Shown here: piece by piece, positions 36,715-48,100 of the stretch | Numbering within the stretch: the first letter of the stretch is position 1 | How the letters are laid out: each line of letters opens with the position of its first letter | Assembly: GCA_030849465.1 (NCBI GenBank) | Contig: JARVLF010000019.1 | Coordinates: forward strand, 186,001-250,000 | Direction: 5' to 3' | Source: Moesziomyces globuligerus | Taxonomy: Eukaryota > Basidiomycota > Ustilaginomycetes > Ustilaginales > Ustilaginaceae | Length of the DNA stretch: 64,000 bases | Translations under genes and position numbers: made by a program | Notes under the pieces: generated by a model | The model's input: only the letters and a program-made list of their open reading frames with translations | Told to the model about the DNA's origin: nothing | Databases searched by the model: none

Positions 36715-37917
36715 TTAGGAGCCGAAGAAGCCGACCTCCTGGGTCTCGCGCCTCGGGTCGACGGTGCCGAAGAGACGGTCCCAGACGCGCGTCTGCTTTC
36801 CGTAGTTCATGCCTGCCTTTCCGTACAGGTGGTGGTTGGAGTGATCCTCGACGGTCAACTCCATGCCGAACGGAGCCAGAACAGCGCCTAGCACGGGGTG
36901 GGCCCAGTAAGCCCTGATACCAGAGTGACCGAGAGCCTCGACGTAAAGCGTGTAGCACACAACCAGCCACATCTCGATGAAGCTCATCTTGGGCGAGATG
37001 GCGGTTGCGAGGAACGGAACGATGAAGATCTCGAGCACCTCCTGGTAGTCGTCGGCGAGAATCGACAGGATGGGAGTAGGATGCTTGGTGGCATGATGTT
37101 GTCTGTGGATGAACCACAGCGCACTAAACTCGTGACAGGAGCGGTGGTAGAGGTAGAACCAGTAGTCTAGGGCGATTTCCCACCAACCGATCTTGAGGGG
37201 AGTGGCCCAGGAGAGACCGGACCAGATGTTGGACATGTCGCCGCGCCAGGCGAGCATGAAGGGCGCGAGCGTGCGGAAGATGGTGTAGATGAAGATGCTC
37301 TGACCGAGATGGTTGACGTGCTTGTCGTCGACGAGGTCGCGACCACGGTTCTGCTCGTCGAGCGTACCGTAGAGAGCCATGTAGTGGTGGAGACGTCGGA
37401 TCATACGCACGGCGAAACCGATGAAGCAGAGGTGGTACATCACCCACGCGGGTGCCCAGTGCATAGTGTGGTTGGGCAAGGCCGTGTTCCACGCCGTGTG
37501 CAGCAGCGGCGCAAGCGAAGCCGTGGTGAGGATAAAGACGTTCTCCTTCCAGATCGGCTGCGTAGGCGGTGGCCCACGCAGCTTGGACGACGTGTCGCGC
37601 TTGGCGTAGCACTCATCGGGAGCGATGTCGATCGAGGCGATGAACTCCCACAGCGTACGCTCCGAAGCGGGCTTGAGATGCCAGGTGGTCTTGGGACGGA
37701 CACCGTAGACCTTGTCGTAACCATCGCCGGTGACAGGGTCGGTGGCGATGGCCTTCTTGCCGAATCCGCCCGGTGCGGACGGTGCGGGCTCATCGCATGC
37801 ATTGTCGGGAGCGATGGAGGGGCCCTTGGTGTCGGTGAGCTTCTGCTCACCCATCGATGGGCGGGTGGTAGGCGCAACACCCGCTTCCTTTGGGATCTGT
37901 GACGAAACAGCAGCCAT
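36715..37917 (-). CDS. Fatty acid hydroxylase / sterol desaturase superfamily membrane enzyme
   Basis: Di-iron membrane oxygenase of the fatty acid hydroxylase superfamily (PF04116 type), 400 aa. The metal-binding histidine boxes are visible: HRSCH (258-262), HRQHH (271-275) and HSNHH (359-363), with a further lone His in EALGHSG. Hydrophobic segments at ~110-135, ~150-170, ~205-225 and ~300-330 fit an ER membrane protein. The first ~90 residues are polar and non-conserved. It does not carry the specific motifs of SUR2, ERG3 or ERG25 that I can recognise, so substrate (fatty acid, sphingoid base or sterol) is open. The ATG at 37917 is supported by a TATA box ~60 bp upstream, rare in this window, which suggests regulated rather than constitutive expression. 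Flanked on both sides by gene-poor DNA. Confidence 0.82.
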   Translation of the reverse strand: MAAVSSQIPKEAGVAPTTRPSMGEQKLTDTKGPSIAPDNACDEPAPSAPGGFGKKAIATDPVTGDGYDKVYGVRPKTTWHLKPASERTLWEFIASIDIAPDECYAKRDTSSKLRGPPPTQPIWKENVFILTTASLAPLLHTAWNTALPNHTMHWAPAWVMYHLCFIGFAVRMIRRLHHYMALYGTLDEQNRGRDLVDDKHVNHLGQSIFIYTIFRTLAPFMLAWRGDMSNIWSGLSWATPLKIGWWEIALDYWFYLYHRSCHEFSALWFIHRQHHATKHPTPILSILADDYQEVLEIFIVPFLATAISPKMSFIEMWLVVCYTLYVEALGHSGIRAYWAHPVLGAVLAPFGMELTVEDHSNHHLYGKAGMNYGKQTRVWDRLFGTVDPRRETQEVGFFGS

Positions 37918-37973
37918 GGTGAAGAACTTGCTGATGGGTAGATGGAAGAAAGGTGTGGGAGGGGTTATGGAGT

Positions 37974-37982
37974 GTATATATC
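37974..37982 (-). promoter_or_regulatory. TATA box of the hydroxylase gene
   Basis: On the minus strand the sequence reads GATATATACA, 57-65 bp upstream of the ATG at 37917. It is a near-consensus TATA box at a plausible distance; the transcription start itself is not visible. Confidence 0.55.
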
Positions 37983-38174
37983 ATCTGTGCGCTGAGGCGC
38001 TGTGGCCACAATGGGCTGCGTGCAGTGTGCGGCTGGGGATGGAAGAGCATGTTTCACATCTGCGCCCAGGCAGAAGAGGTGTCGGAGATGGCGAGCGCTG
38101 ACGTCGGGGCCGCGGCAAGCGAGGCGCGCTGCGTTTGCGGAATTTGATAACCAAACCCCGCCTTGCCTGTGCGG

Positions 38175-38216
38175 GGCCAGAGGCACACGGCCAGAGGCAC
38201 ACGGCCAGAGGCACAG
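38175..38216. repeat. Three tandem 14-bp repeats upstream of the hydroxylase gene
   Basis: Unit GGCCAGAGGCACAC at 38175-38188 and 38189-38202, with a third copy at 38203-38216 differing only in the last base. It lies ~260-300 bp upstream of the hydroxylase ATG, where regulatory protein sites would be expected. Confidence 0.85.
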
Positions 38217-39130
38217 GAGCCGCGATTCAACGGTTCCCACACGCGTTGAAAGGGTCGGCTGCGTGAAAAAGCACGTCCGCCTGCCTCTGCTAGAGTGCCG
38301 TGATGCATGCATGGCTACGTTGCGTCGGCTCCACATGATGCATCCCAACATGAAATATCTCCGCCAGAATTCCTCCGCCTCTAGCCCATTCACCAGTAAC
38401 CACTTGTTTCCGATCTTGGACAATCGCGCCCATTCGTTCACACGCATGCTTCTACCTTGCGGGGATCAGTTAGGTCGCTTTGCAGGGTGGACTGTTGCTG
38501 GCGGTGGTGCACGGGCTGGTGTGGGCAGCCACGGGTGTGTGTTGCAGGTGCAGGGTTGGGGTTGGGTGACGGTTGTACGATTTGCAAGCGATGCGCGGTG
38601 GATCTCTCTGGCGTGGCAACGAGGATTTCCACATGAAAAAAAAAAGATTGCAGCCTTGCAACGTGAAACGCCTCGCGCCAAATGACTTCGGAGGCCGTCA
38701 CCGCACCGCACGCTTCGGATTACCAAATCACCCCCAACCGCGGTGCAACCTCTTGCGCACAACTTGACACCCCCCCCGACCCGCAGCTTCAACACGTCGT
38801 AGCCAAGTTCAATCTGCCGCTCACTCAGAAGCCCTTGCAAACACGTCACCCGCCATTGGTGATTCCCCCGCAGCTCCCCTCGCCACGACGTCAGAGCAAG
38901 CTCTAATTCCACCCGCCTCCCCGCGCACTGCATCACCACGAGCCCCTCCCGAGACACCTTCCTTTTGCCCTCGCCTGCAGCACAATCCTTAGCCAAGCTT
39001 TTCCCCCTCCTGAACCCAAACATTGCAATCCAGATCGATGTGAATGAGCCGTGAGATTCCAACTTCCGACACCGTTGGCGAGCTGTCCACGGTCGCCTGC
39101 GTCTCGCGTGGCAGACGACTCGCACCGCCG

Positions 39131-42100
39131 TCATAGCGCCGCCTGCCATCCATGGAAGATCGCCGACAGATGCCCCGCATCCATCGCCTGCTGGATCAGA
39201 TCATTGACCGTCGACTCGACGCTCAGACTCGACGAGAGCTTCGACATGACCGAACTCACCGCCCGGTCCGCGCTCAACTCGGCCGTATCCACCCCCACCA
39301 CCCCCGCCGCCGGCATCGGCGTCGCCGACCGCGATCCACCCGTACGCACCGTCCCCGATGCCGCCGTCGATCCCGACCGCTCCAGGCTCGGCGTACCCCG
39401 CCCTACGCTCTCGTCCGCCTCCTGCGCCCGCAGCACCTTGATCGGATTCGACGTCCACGCAAACAGCGGGTCGTGCCGGAACACCTCGAGCACCGTCTTG
39501 ATCACCTCCCGATGCGCTCGCAGCACCCGCAGCGTCTCCTCGCAGCACCGCCGGAACGTCCCCTCCACCCCGTGCACCCCCATCCCGTCCACCACATCCC
39601 GCGTCAGACGGAACGGCACCAGCTCCGGAATCGGCAGCAGCTTGCCCTGGTCGAACGCAACCCCAAAGTCGATGTGCACCAGCTCCCCGCTTGCCTGATC
39701 CAGCAGCATGTTGGAAACGTGCCGATCGCCCAGCCCGAGCACATGCCCCACCATCGAGTTGGTGCTGACGCTCCGCGTGTACCGCAGCCGCATCGCATAC
39801 CACTCGCGCGGCATCCGCTGCGCGTCGCTGAAAAAGTACCGCAGCGCAGGCTGCATCCCTTGGCACACGTCCAAAAACGCCTCGAGCTTCGCCTCGGCTG
39901 GCAGCGCCTGCGCCTCCCGCAGCTTGGCCCGCGCCTGATTCGGCGTCATGTCCTCGGGCCGGTACCGCGCATGCAGCGCCATCAGCACCTCGCCCAGCGG
40001 CCGTGTGTTGACCACAAACTCCAGCAGTCCGCACTGCGGTCCCAGCGGCAGCACCGTGTACGTCCGAAGCGCCAGATGTCGCTCCCGCGTCCGCCGGTCC
40101 GCCTCCAGCAGCCCGTTGACCATCCGGAACACCTGCTGCATCACCGCGTCCTGTCGCAGATCGTCGTCCCGCTTGAACAGCTGCTTGTACCGTCGTCCGT
40201 CGCTTCCGATGCACTCGCTGATCTTTGGCAGATGGATGCCTCCCGCCGTCGTGAACGTGTCGCCGTAGCGTACGATCGACACAAACCGCTCGTACCGGCA
40301 CGTCGCGTCGATCTCCAGCCGAGCCGTCGCCACGGGCACGTCCAGATCCCGCAGCCGTGCCAGCCGCAGCTCCCCGGAGGGCGGCATCCGCAGCGCTCCC
40401 TTCTTGATCGCTCCGCTGCTCTGGAAGTACCGATCCGCACGCGAGGTCAGCTCGAATTCCGCCCACTCGACGTACGCTAGGCACAGCTCCTCGAACGTCC
40501 GGATCCGCTTGCCCAGCGAAGAGCGCCGCTTGATGTGCGTCCAGATCTTTTCTGCCGCCGTCGACCTCAGCACGGGCGCCGACATCGGCGCTGACGTGGA
40601 TGCGCCGCCCTCGGGTACCGCCAGTCCGCTCCGCTGACTCGGCCGATGCGTCGTCGCCGCCGCCGCCTTGGCATCCGCTCCTGTCTTGATCAGCGCAAAG
40701 ATCGCGTACAGGCAGTGGAACGGATGTTCCTGGCACATGCGCAGCAGCAGCCGCGACAAGTTCGTCTGGAACGCTGCCATGGCGTCCGACGCATCCGGCA
40801 CCTCCGTCAGCCGCGCCGACAGCTGGTGCATGAGGCCGACAAACTTGTGCGACGGGATCGACGGCAGACAGCTCGCCATCAGACGGTTCAGCTCCGCATC
40901 CGCCGCATTCTCCATCCACAGCGACACTAGCCGAGGCACCGCATCGTCGTACTCGTCCGACGACGCCAACGCTCGCGCGTACATGGCCACGCTCCGCCGC
41001 AGAAAGTGCATCCGCGAAGCCTCGAGCTCCATCAGACGCGTCTGGTCCTGCAGCAGGATCTTTTCCGCCTGCCGCTGGAACTGCAGCAGCTTGGACCGCT
41101 CCGTCTTGGAGCTCGTCCGCTCGCACTCTCGTTGGTTCTGCGCGATCTCCTCCCGACGTCGGTCCGTGTAGAGCCGCAGGCGCGTGATCTCGGCCAGGTC
41201 CGAACCGCGGTGCTGCTGCTCGGCGAACTTCGCCCACCTGTACGCGATCTCGGACTGCTCTGGTGCCGCCGGCGTCTCGCTACTGGAGCTCGACGACGCC
41301 GTTCCTGCCGTCAGCTTCAGTGCCGGCTCGAACAGGCTGCGATCGATCTCCCGAGGTTGCTGCGAGCGCGCCGTGGCTCGCCACTGAGCAAGCAAGGCCA
41401 GCAGCCGCGCCGAACGACGCTTCTGCGGCGTCGAGGAGCTTGATGTGGCGCCGAGACCATCGATGACCTGCGACAGCAGCTGGATCGCCGGCGAGGGTTC
41501 GTTCTGGTCCCACAGCACCGCTGCGAACTCTTCGCGCGCGAGCGCCGCGCCGTCTCCTAGCATATCTTCGATGCGCTGCGCCCGGGCGACCGCGTTGATG
41601 GCTTTCTGCAACTTGCCGTGCTCGCGTGCGCGGCGGCTCGACGCGACCAGCAGCGTTCTCTCCACCTTGGCCACTTCCTCGGCCGGCCCGTCCAGGACGT
41701 CTCCGATCTGGTCGAGCTGCATGCGTTGCCGCACGGCCTGCAGCACCGACTGGCGCGTGTCCAGCACCCTTTCGGTCAGCTCGAAGCGCTCCGACGCGTC
41801 CACTCTCGACCACGGGCTTCGCAGATGCGCCACCGCCTCCTCGGCCCCCATCGAGACAGAAGCTCTGCGCCAGTCCCTGATCTGGCCCAGCGCAAGCAGG
41901 TCACCCTGCAGGCTGCGCAGCGTCTTGGCACTCTCGACCGACGTAGAGCACAGCGCCTGTAGCTTGGATCGGAACGCAACCGACAAGGGCGCATCAATGT
42001 CCTGCTCGGCGCTTGCTTGGCGCAGCGTATGCAGCACGGCTTCGACGCCAGCCGCCTTACCCGGGAGAGCACGCGGGCTGACGGGCAGGTCCCATGTCGT

Positions 42101-45100
42101 CGACGACGAGAGAGCCGCCTCATGGAGTACAGAGGCAGAACCGGCGTAGCTCGCCTCGTTCGAGCCGAGACGATCCACAAGTCGAGAGAATCCGAGATAT
42201 CCGAGGCTTTGACCCAGTGTAGCGGCGGTGCCTCGGCGCTCCGCATCGGTCGTGCCGGCTTCGTAGTCTGCAGCATGGTACTGAAAGGCTCGCAACCACT
42301 GTCCTTCGTGATGCAGTCGCTTGAGCACCGAGTCGCGCACATCTCCGTCTGTGAGTCCGTAGAATGCGTCCGGATCGTCGATGTTCATGTAGGCCTGGTG
42401 CAACAGAGCAGTGGTGCTGCGCACGGACGCGGCGTTTGTCTGCCGGACTGCGTCCTGCATGCCATGCTCGATGAAAAAGATCGCTGCAGTGAGCAGACCT
42501 TTAGCAATACATCGGCCGGCTAGCAGGCTCGTATCGACAGGGTACCAGAAGCACACGTTGTCCGGTTCCTCCTGCACCGGCCGGAACGCGCGCAAAGCAA
42601 GGAGCGCTTCGACAATGATCTCGCTGCAGACCGGGTCAGAAGCGGAAGAACGAAGCACCGCTTCGAAATGCTGGGCGAGCGCCGCCCGACACGATGCGGC
42701 GGGTCCCTGCACCTGGAGCTCGCTCGAGGTCGATGCGCTTCCCCGACTTCGTCTTCGGCTGTCGGAAGATTCGCCGGAGGGGTTCTGTACGGCATCCTCC
42801 GCCGTGAAGCATAGCAGGAGCACGGGGAAAAGCGCTCGGGCTGCATCCGGATTCGTTTCGACCAGGCGTCGGACAGGGCGAAAGAGCGCCAGATGCTGCA
42901 TCGAGCCGAGCAGGTCGCAGAGGACAGCACCGATCCGGCAAAGCCACCGTTTCGAGCACGTCGACGCGTCCACAAGCACGGGATCCAAGACGTCCTCTGC
43001 ACTTGCGGTCCGGATTGATGAGACGGGAGCGCTGATGCCGGAACTGACGCGACCCAGCTCTTCCTTCCATGCAGCTGGCATTTTGGCGGGGTGCACCTCT
43101 GCGAGCGGCTCATCCAAGACAGCTGCCATGCTGCGCAGCGATTCGTATGCTTCGTACGCCTGCTCGATGGGAAGATCGTGCGCCAGACCCTGGATGATGA
43201 GGATGGTGGCCGCAGATAGGCTCCTGATGCGGCTCGTGTCGACTGCTTCCAGGAAGGACTCGACTGTCTGCGCGTTCCACCGGCCCCCGAGCCGACGAAC
43301 TTCACGATGCAGCGTTGGCGCTTCCTGCACGCCCACGATGGTAGCAAAGATGTCGCTGATCACATCTCCTGCAGTATCCGGGCCCAGTTGCTTTGACGGC
43401 GGCCGCGACGCATCCGCCACTCGCTCCAACAGCTTCCACGCCGGGCCGTTGCAAAAGGCGGTCAGCCGTGTCTTGCTTGTCCTGGCCAGCACGGCTCGAA
43501 TGCGCAGTAGCGACGGCAGCTGAGGCGACATCCGTGGACACGCCTCGAGGGCGAAGGCCAGCGTATCGATATCGATGAGACTCTCGATCGCTGTTTGCTC
43601 GGCAGAAGCGAGCGCGACAGGCCAGAGCAGTCCGACCGCCGAGGTGGCCACAGGCGACGACCGGGCCAAGGCATTGGCAGCCTCGAGCAGCCAGCCACCT
43701 GAGACCGTCACACCAAGGCGGTCCTCTAGCCGTTGCGACCACGTGATGATGCACGACACGAGAATGTCTGGAGACTTGCCCGCCAGGCAGGACCTCGAGC
43801 ATGCGTAGACCACCAAGGGCTGAAACTCGTCGAGCAGCTGCGGCTGATCAAGCAGCTGTTCGATGCTCCGGATCAAGAGCTCGTTGTTGAGCGCGTCCTT
43901 CCAGAAGGCGTCGCCACACATGGCAACATAGATCCGCAGCGCTGCGCACATCCTTAGCTGGTCGTTGACGAAACGCGAGGCGGAGATGCGGTGGAATATG
44001 TGTCTGAGCACATTGTAGACCGTTTTGGCAGTGAACGGCTCAATGCCAAGACTCGGCAACGCCAAGAGCGCCACGTACAGCACCGCGGCCGAGAAGAAGG
44101 GCCGGCTCGGCTCGTGGTAGGTGACCTGTCCGTCGTCCGTGGTCGGCGTGAGCGCCTCCACCCTTTCGGCACACTTGACGTCGAGCTGACTCAGCGCCTG
44201 GATGATGGATCGGCGACTGTCTGCCAGCGTCGGACCCGGCTGGAAGAAGAGCAACAGCAGCGTAGAGATGGTGAGGTCGTCGGCCTGAATCATCATCTCC
44301 TTCAGCTTCGCACGGTCGTCTCCCTCCGCCACGCCGAGCGAGGACATTTCGCGCAGCGTCCAGTCGCAGATTTCCACCACATCGGCGGGCAGGCCTTGCG
44401 CGGCCTGCGCAGCGAACCCAATGTAGGCGGCCGTCAGAAAGGGAAGGCACTCCTGCAGGCCTTGCTGGTGGCTCCGCCGGGTCAGCTGCACGAGGGTGCC
44501 AAACTGCGTACGACCCTGTGCGGTCTGCGTGGCCAGAAGCATGCTTCCGCAAGCAGAGAATGTCGATTCGAGGCAGGCACGCTTGCTGGCGAAGCCGAGC
44601 ACCTTCCAAGGCAGCTGAAGCGGGTCGTATCCGTTGGTGGCGAGTCCCCACGTGATTTGGCCTGCAAAGGCCTGATAGCATGCTGCAGCGTCCGGGAAGC
44701 CGAGCCGAGCCGCCACCTGAGCAAAGAGCTGCTGCACCGTGTCGGACAGCATGCCGGTTGCCAAGACGATCTCGAGCAGGTGGAAGAGCGAGGATCGCCG
44801 GACTGATGAGCTGGCGATCGCGGCATTGCACAGGCTCAGTGCCCGGGTAAGGATGTGTCGAGACTGCGTCGAGTCGCTCGGAAGACTGTCGCGAAACTGG
44901 CTATATAGCTCGTCGAGATCGGTCTCGCTGCCGGTGAAAGTCTCAAACATGGAGGAAGCGATGCGAGATCCGAGACCGCGGACGCGCACATCCGGATCAG
45001 TGTGGATCTTGAGCAGGGCTGTCACGGGAGAAGCACTTGGTCCACGAGCGCTGCCAGACCTGCACAAACGTCCTTGCGGGTCGAGACGCAGGCGCTCGGC

Positions 45101-48100
45101 AAGGAATTCGGCGCAGGCGAGCTGCACCTCCCACGGCGTCGGCCACTTGGCTCGCCCAATCTGGTCGGCAAAGAAAGTCGACAGTCTCTGCACTTTGTCA
45201 AACAGGTCGGACTGCTCGTCCAATTCGCGGAGCAGCAGCGGCATGACGCAAGCGACGGCCCGGATGGTCGTGAGCCGCGCCCTCGGCTGTCGAGCAAAGC
45301 GATACGAGGCAAGCAGCTCGGTGCCGAGGCGGTCCAAGGCATCGTTCACGTCGCGTTGGCTCATCCAGAGCGTGCCATCCCGGAATGAGTCGAAAAGCAC
45401 CGGCGCCAGAACCACGATGCCCTGGACGGGGCAGTCGAAGAAGGCTGATACCACCAGCTCCTGACGACTCGCATCCGCCGTTCCGGTGACCAGCCGCGGC
45501 ACGTCCAGAAGGAGACGCGCGGTAGAACGAAGGATGATCTCGGTGGACGCGTCCAAATCGTCTCCGGCCACGGCTGGCGCGCGGAAGGGGGAAGACGAGC
45601 TGCGTTCTGGCAGGTCCTCAAAGATATCGGAGGCGGAGGCACCAGCTTGCGACGAAGGCTCGGCTTGCTCGTCGCCAAAGATGGTGCCTTCGAACAGCTC
45701 GGCACAGCTATCAAGCACCCGATCCAGCAAGTTGGCGTCGCGAATCGCCGTCCACGTGCGCCGCGACGTCCCGTTGACGCTCGTGGCTCGGGATGGAGGC
45801 TCATGATGCAGAGGTCCTTTTTGCGAATGGGTCGCGATGCCGCTGCGGGGACCGGGACGGACGAGCAGCTGGCTTGCAGAGGTCGTGTGAGGAAGCGAGC
45901 CGGAATCGGCCGCGAGCAGAGAGAGTTGCTCGATGGCAAGGGTGTAGACTCCGGTGCGGACGCTTTCCGGGTGAGATGCGACCTTGAGGGTCGCGAGGAT
46001 GATGTGACAGCAGTCGCGAGTCTGGGACGCACGATGCGAGCTACTTGGAGGCGTGGATCGCGTGCCGACGTCAAGCGCCAGTGCGGCTAGATGCACCGCC
46101 GTGATGGCGGCGTGACAAGTCAAGGTTGGAGTTGCATTTGCTGGGTCGATGTGGTCCTGGAGGGCGGTGAGGCAAGCGTGGACGTTTCTGTCGAGCACGA
46201 CCGTCATGCGATGGAGGGCCTCGGGCGAATTTAGCCAAGGACCGACTGATACCGGCGCGCTTACCATCATTCCATCCGGATTGCTTGTCTCCGCGATGCT
46301 GGAGTGAAGAGCTAGGTCGCGCAGCGACTGCAATCTTGCGCGCCGCTGTTCAATGGCGAGGTTCGGACTGGAGTCGAAGCTGCTGTCGTTCGAGAACCAA
46401 GATGGAGACCGAGCGTCGCCATCGGCAACGAGGCAATCGACCAGGCGTAGCAGATCGCTGTACGCGAGAAACGGACCCGTGGAACCAGAGGATGAGAGGG
46501 CTGCTGCGGGAGAATAGGTGGTGGAAAACCAGGCACCGATCTTGCCCCTGGGATCGAGATGGAGGAAGACGCGACTGGAGGTGGCACGGCTCATGAGGAG
46601 TGCCATGAGGTGGCAGACGCTGTCGCAGACCATGGGCGGCCCCTGCAGATCGACATCGGCGAGCAAGCGAGAGATCTCTGGCTCGAGCGTGGAATCCGGC
46701 AGAGCTGACTTTGCTAGGATGACGCTGAGCAGATATGCGGCAGCGCGACAGGTGCCAGGAATCTGGAGCTTGCGTGCTGCGATGGACCAAGCCTGACTCG
46801 CCGTTGTCAGCCTCGAGCTAGTCTCGCTCGTTTGGGGTTGAGAGACCTCGTGAGGCTGCATGAGCGCGACCGAGGCCAATGCCAGCAGAGCCCAAGAGAT
46901 CGTTATGCTGTCTGGATCGGAAGCCAATGCTAGGAGGTGTTTTTGAAGTTGTTCGAGCGAAGCCGAGGTGAAGAGGTGAGGTCGATCGAGCGCAAGGACG
47001 GTCAAGAGCTGAACGGCACAGAGGCGAGCTGCTGGGCCCGTTGGTTCGGACTCATCGATGTAAGAGGCCATGCCGACCAGACGAGGAAGCCACGGTGGCT
47101 CGGACGAGCCTTCACGTGTTTGGTGCAGATCGATCCTGGAGCGCTTGTGCGGACTAGAGCTGGACGCTGTGCGACTGCGCTTGTTGGAAGAGGTACGGCC
47201 GTTGGTAGGTTGGCTCATGGCACGGTTGCTACGCACGTCGTCTGCGGCGGGCTCGGAGGAGGGTGCGTGGTTGCAGATGTCGACGAGATGACTTTCGATA
47301 ACGGTGAGGACATCGACGAGATCGAGCTGAAGGTGGAGGCGGCACCAGGCGAGCTGATCTTTGTCGGTGGATGTAGGGCTGAGACGCATCGCGGTATTGT
47401 CGAGGCTTCGAGCAGCGTGACAAGGCCATTGAAGGGAAAGCGCGTCGAGGTGGAGTGGCTCGAGTGCCCAGCGGGTGTCTGGGTCGCGAAGCAGGGCATC
47501 GTGAATGGTCTCCAAGAAGAGCACCGCCTCTGGCTGCAAGGTCGAGAGCGCTGTGTGTTGAGAAGGTGATGTGGCGTCGGCACGAGCGAGGGCGCACGAG
47601 GCGACGGGACTGACGACGGTGCGAAAGAGGAAAAGGAGCTGGGCCTTGAGGAGCGAGTTTTTGGTCTTCCAGAGGTTGAGCAGGACTTGGCGTAGAGTCA
47701 ACGTGGCCAAGACGACTTCGGAGGTGTGATTGAGCTCGAGGTGCTCGAGCAAGACGACAAGACCGGTGAAGACAGGAAGGTGGGCGGACGACTCGACCGG
47801 AGAGACGAGCAGGAAGCGCACATAGTCCGCCAGTAGCACAAGGCCGAAGTTGTCGTCGCCGAGCAAGGGAGCTACGGTGCTGGAGATGAGGTGGCCGAGA
47901 CACTCTGCAGTGACGGCATGCTCGAGGCTGAGACCGCGTCGCTGGACAGGGAGCTCCTCGGCGAAGGGAGCGGCTGCGAGCCACTCTTGCGCATCGGCGA
48001 GCGAGACGGCGCTACCAAGCTCTCGGCCCAGCAAGATGTCGAAGCAGAGCGAGACGGAGGCGGACCAGTCCTCCGGGTCGAGATGATCGACGTGATGTGG

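Larger units (their letters stand above)
37918..39130 (-). promoter_or_regulatory. Long upstream region of the hydroxylase gene
   Basis: 1.2 kb between the hydroxylase start and the TEL1 stop codon. It contains a TATA box and three tandem 14-bp repeats (listed separately), a run of ten A at 38636-38645, and no credible ORF; minus-strand frames at 38466-39149 are arginine-rich noise. The TEL1 3' UTR must occupy its right end. Confidence 0.45.

Noticed and set aside
38466..39149. 227-codon minus-strand frame beside TEL1
   Set aside because: Arg/Gly-rich composition without a family signature, and it runs into the TEL1 stop region; treated as noise.
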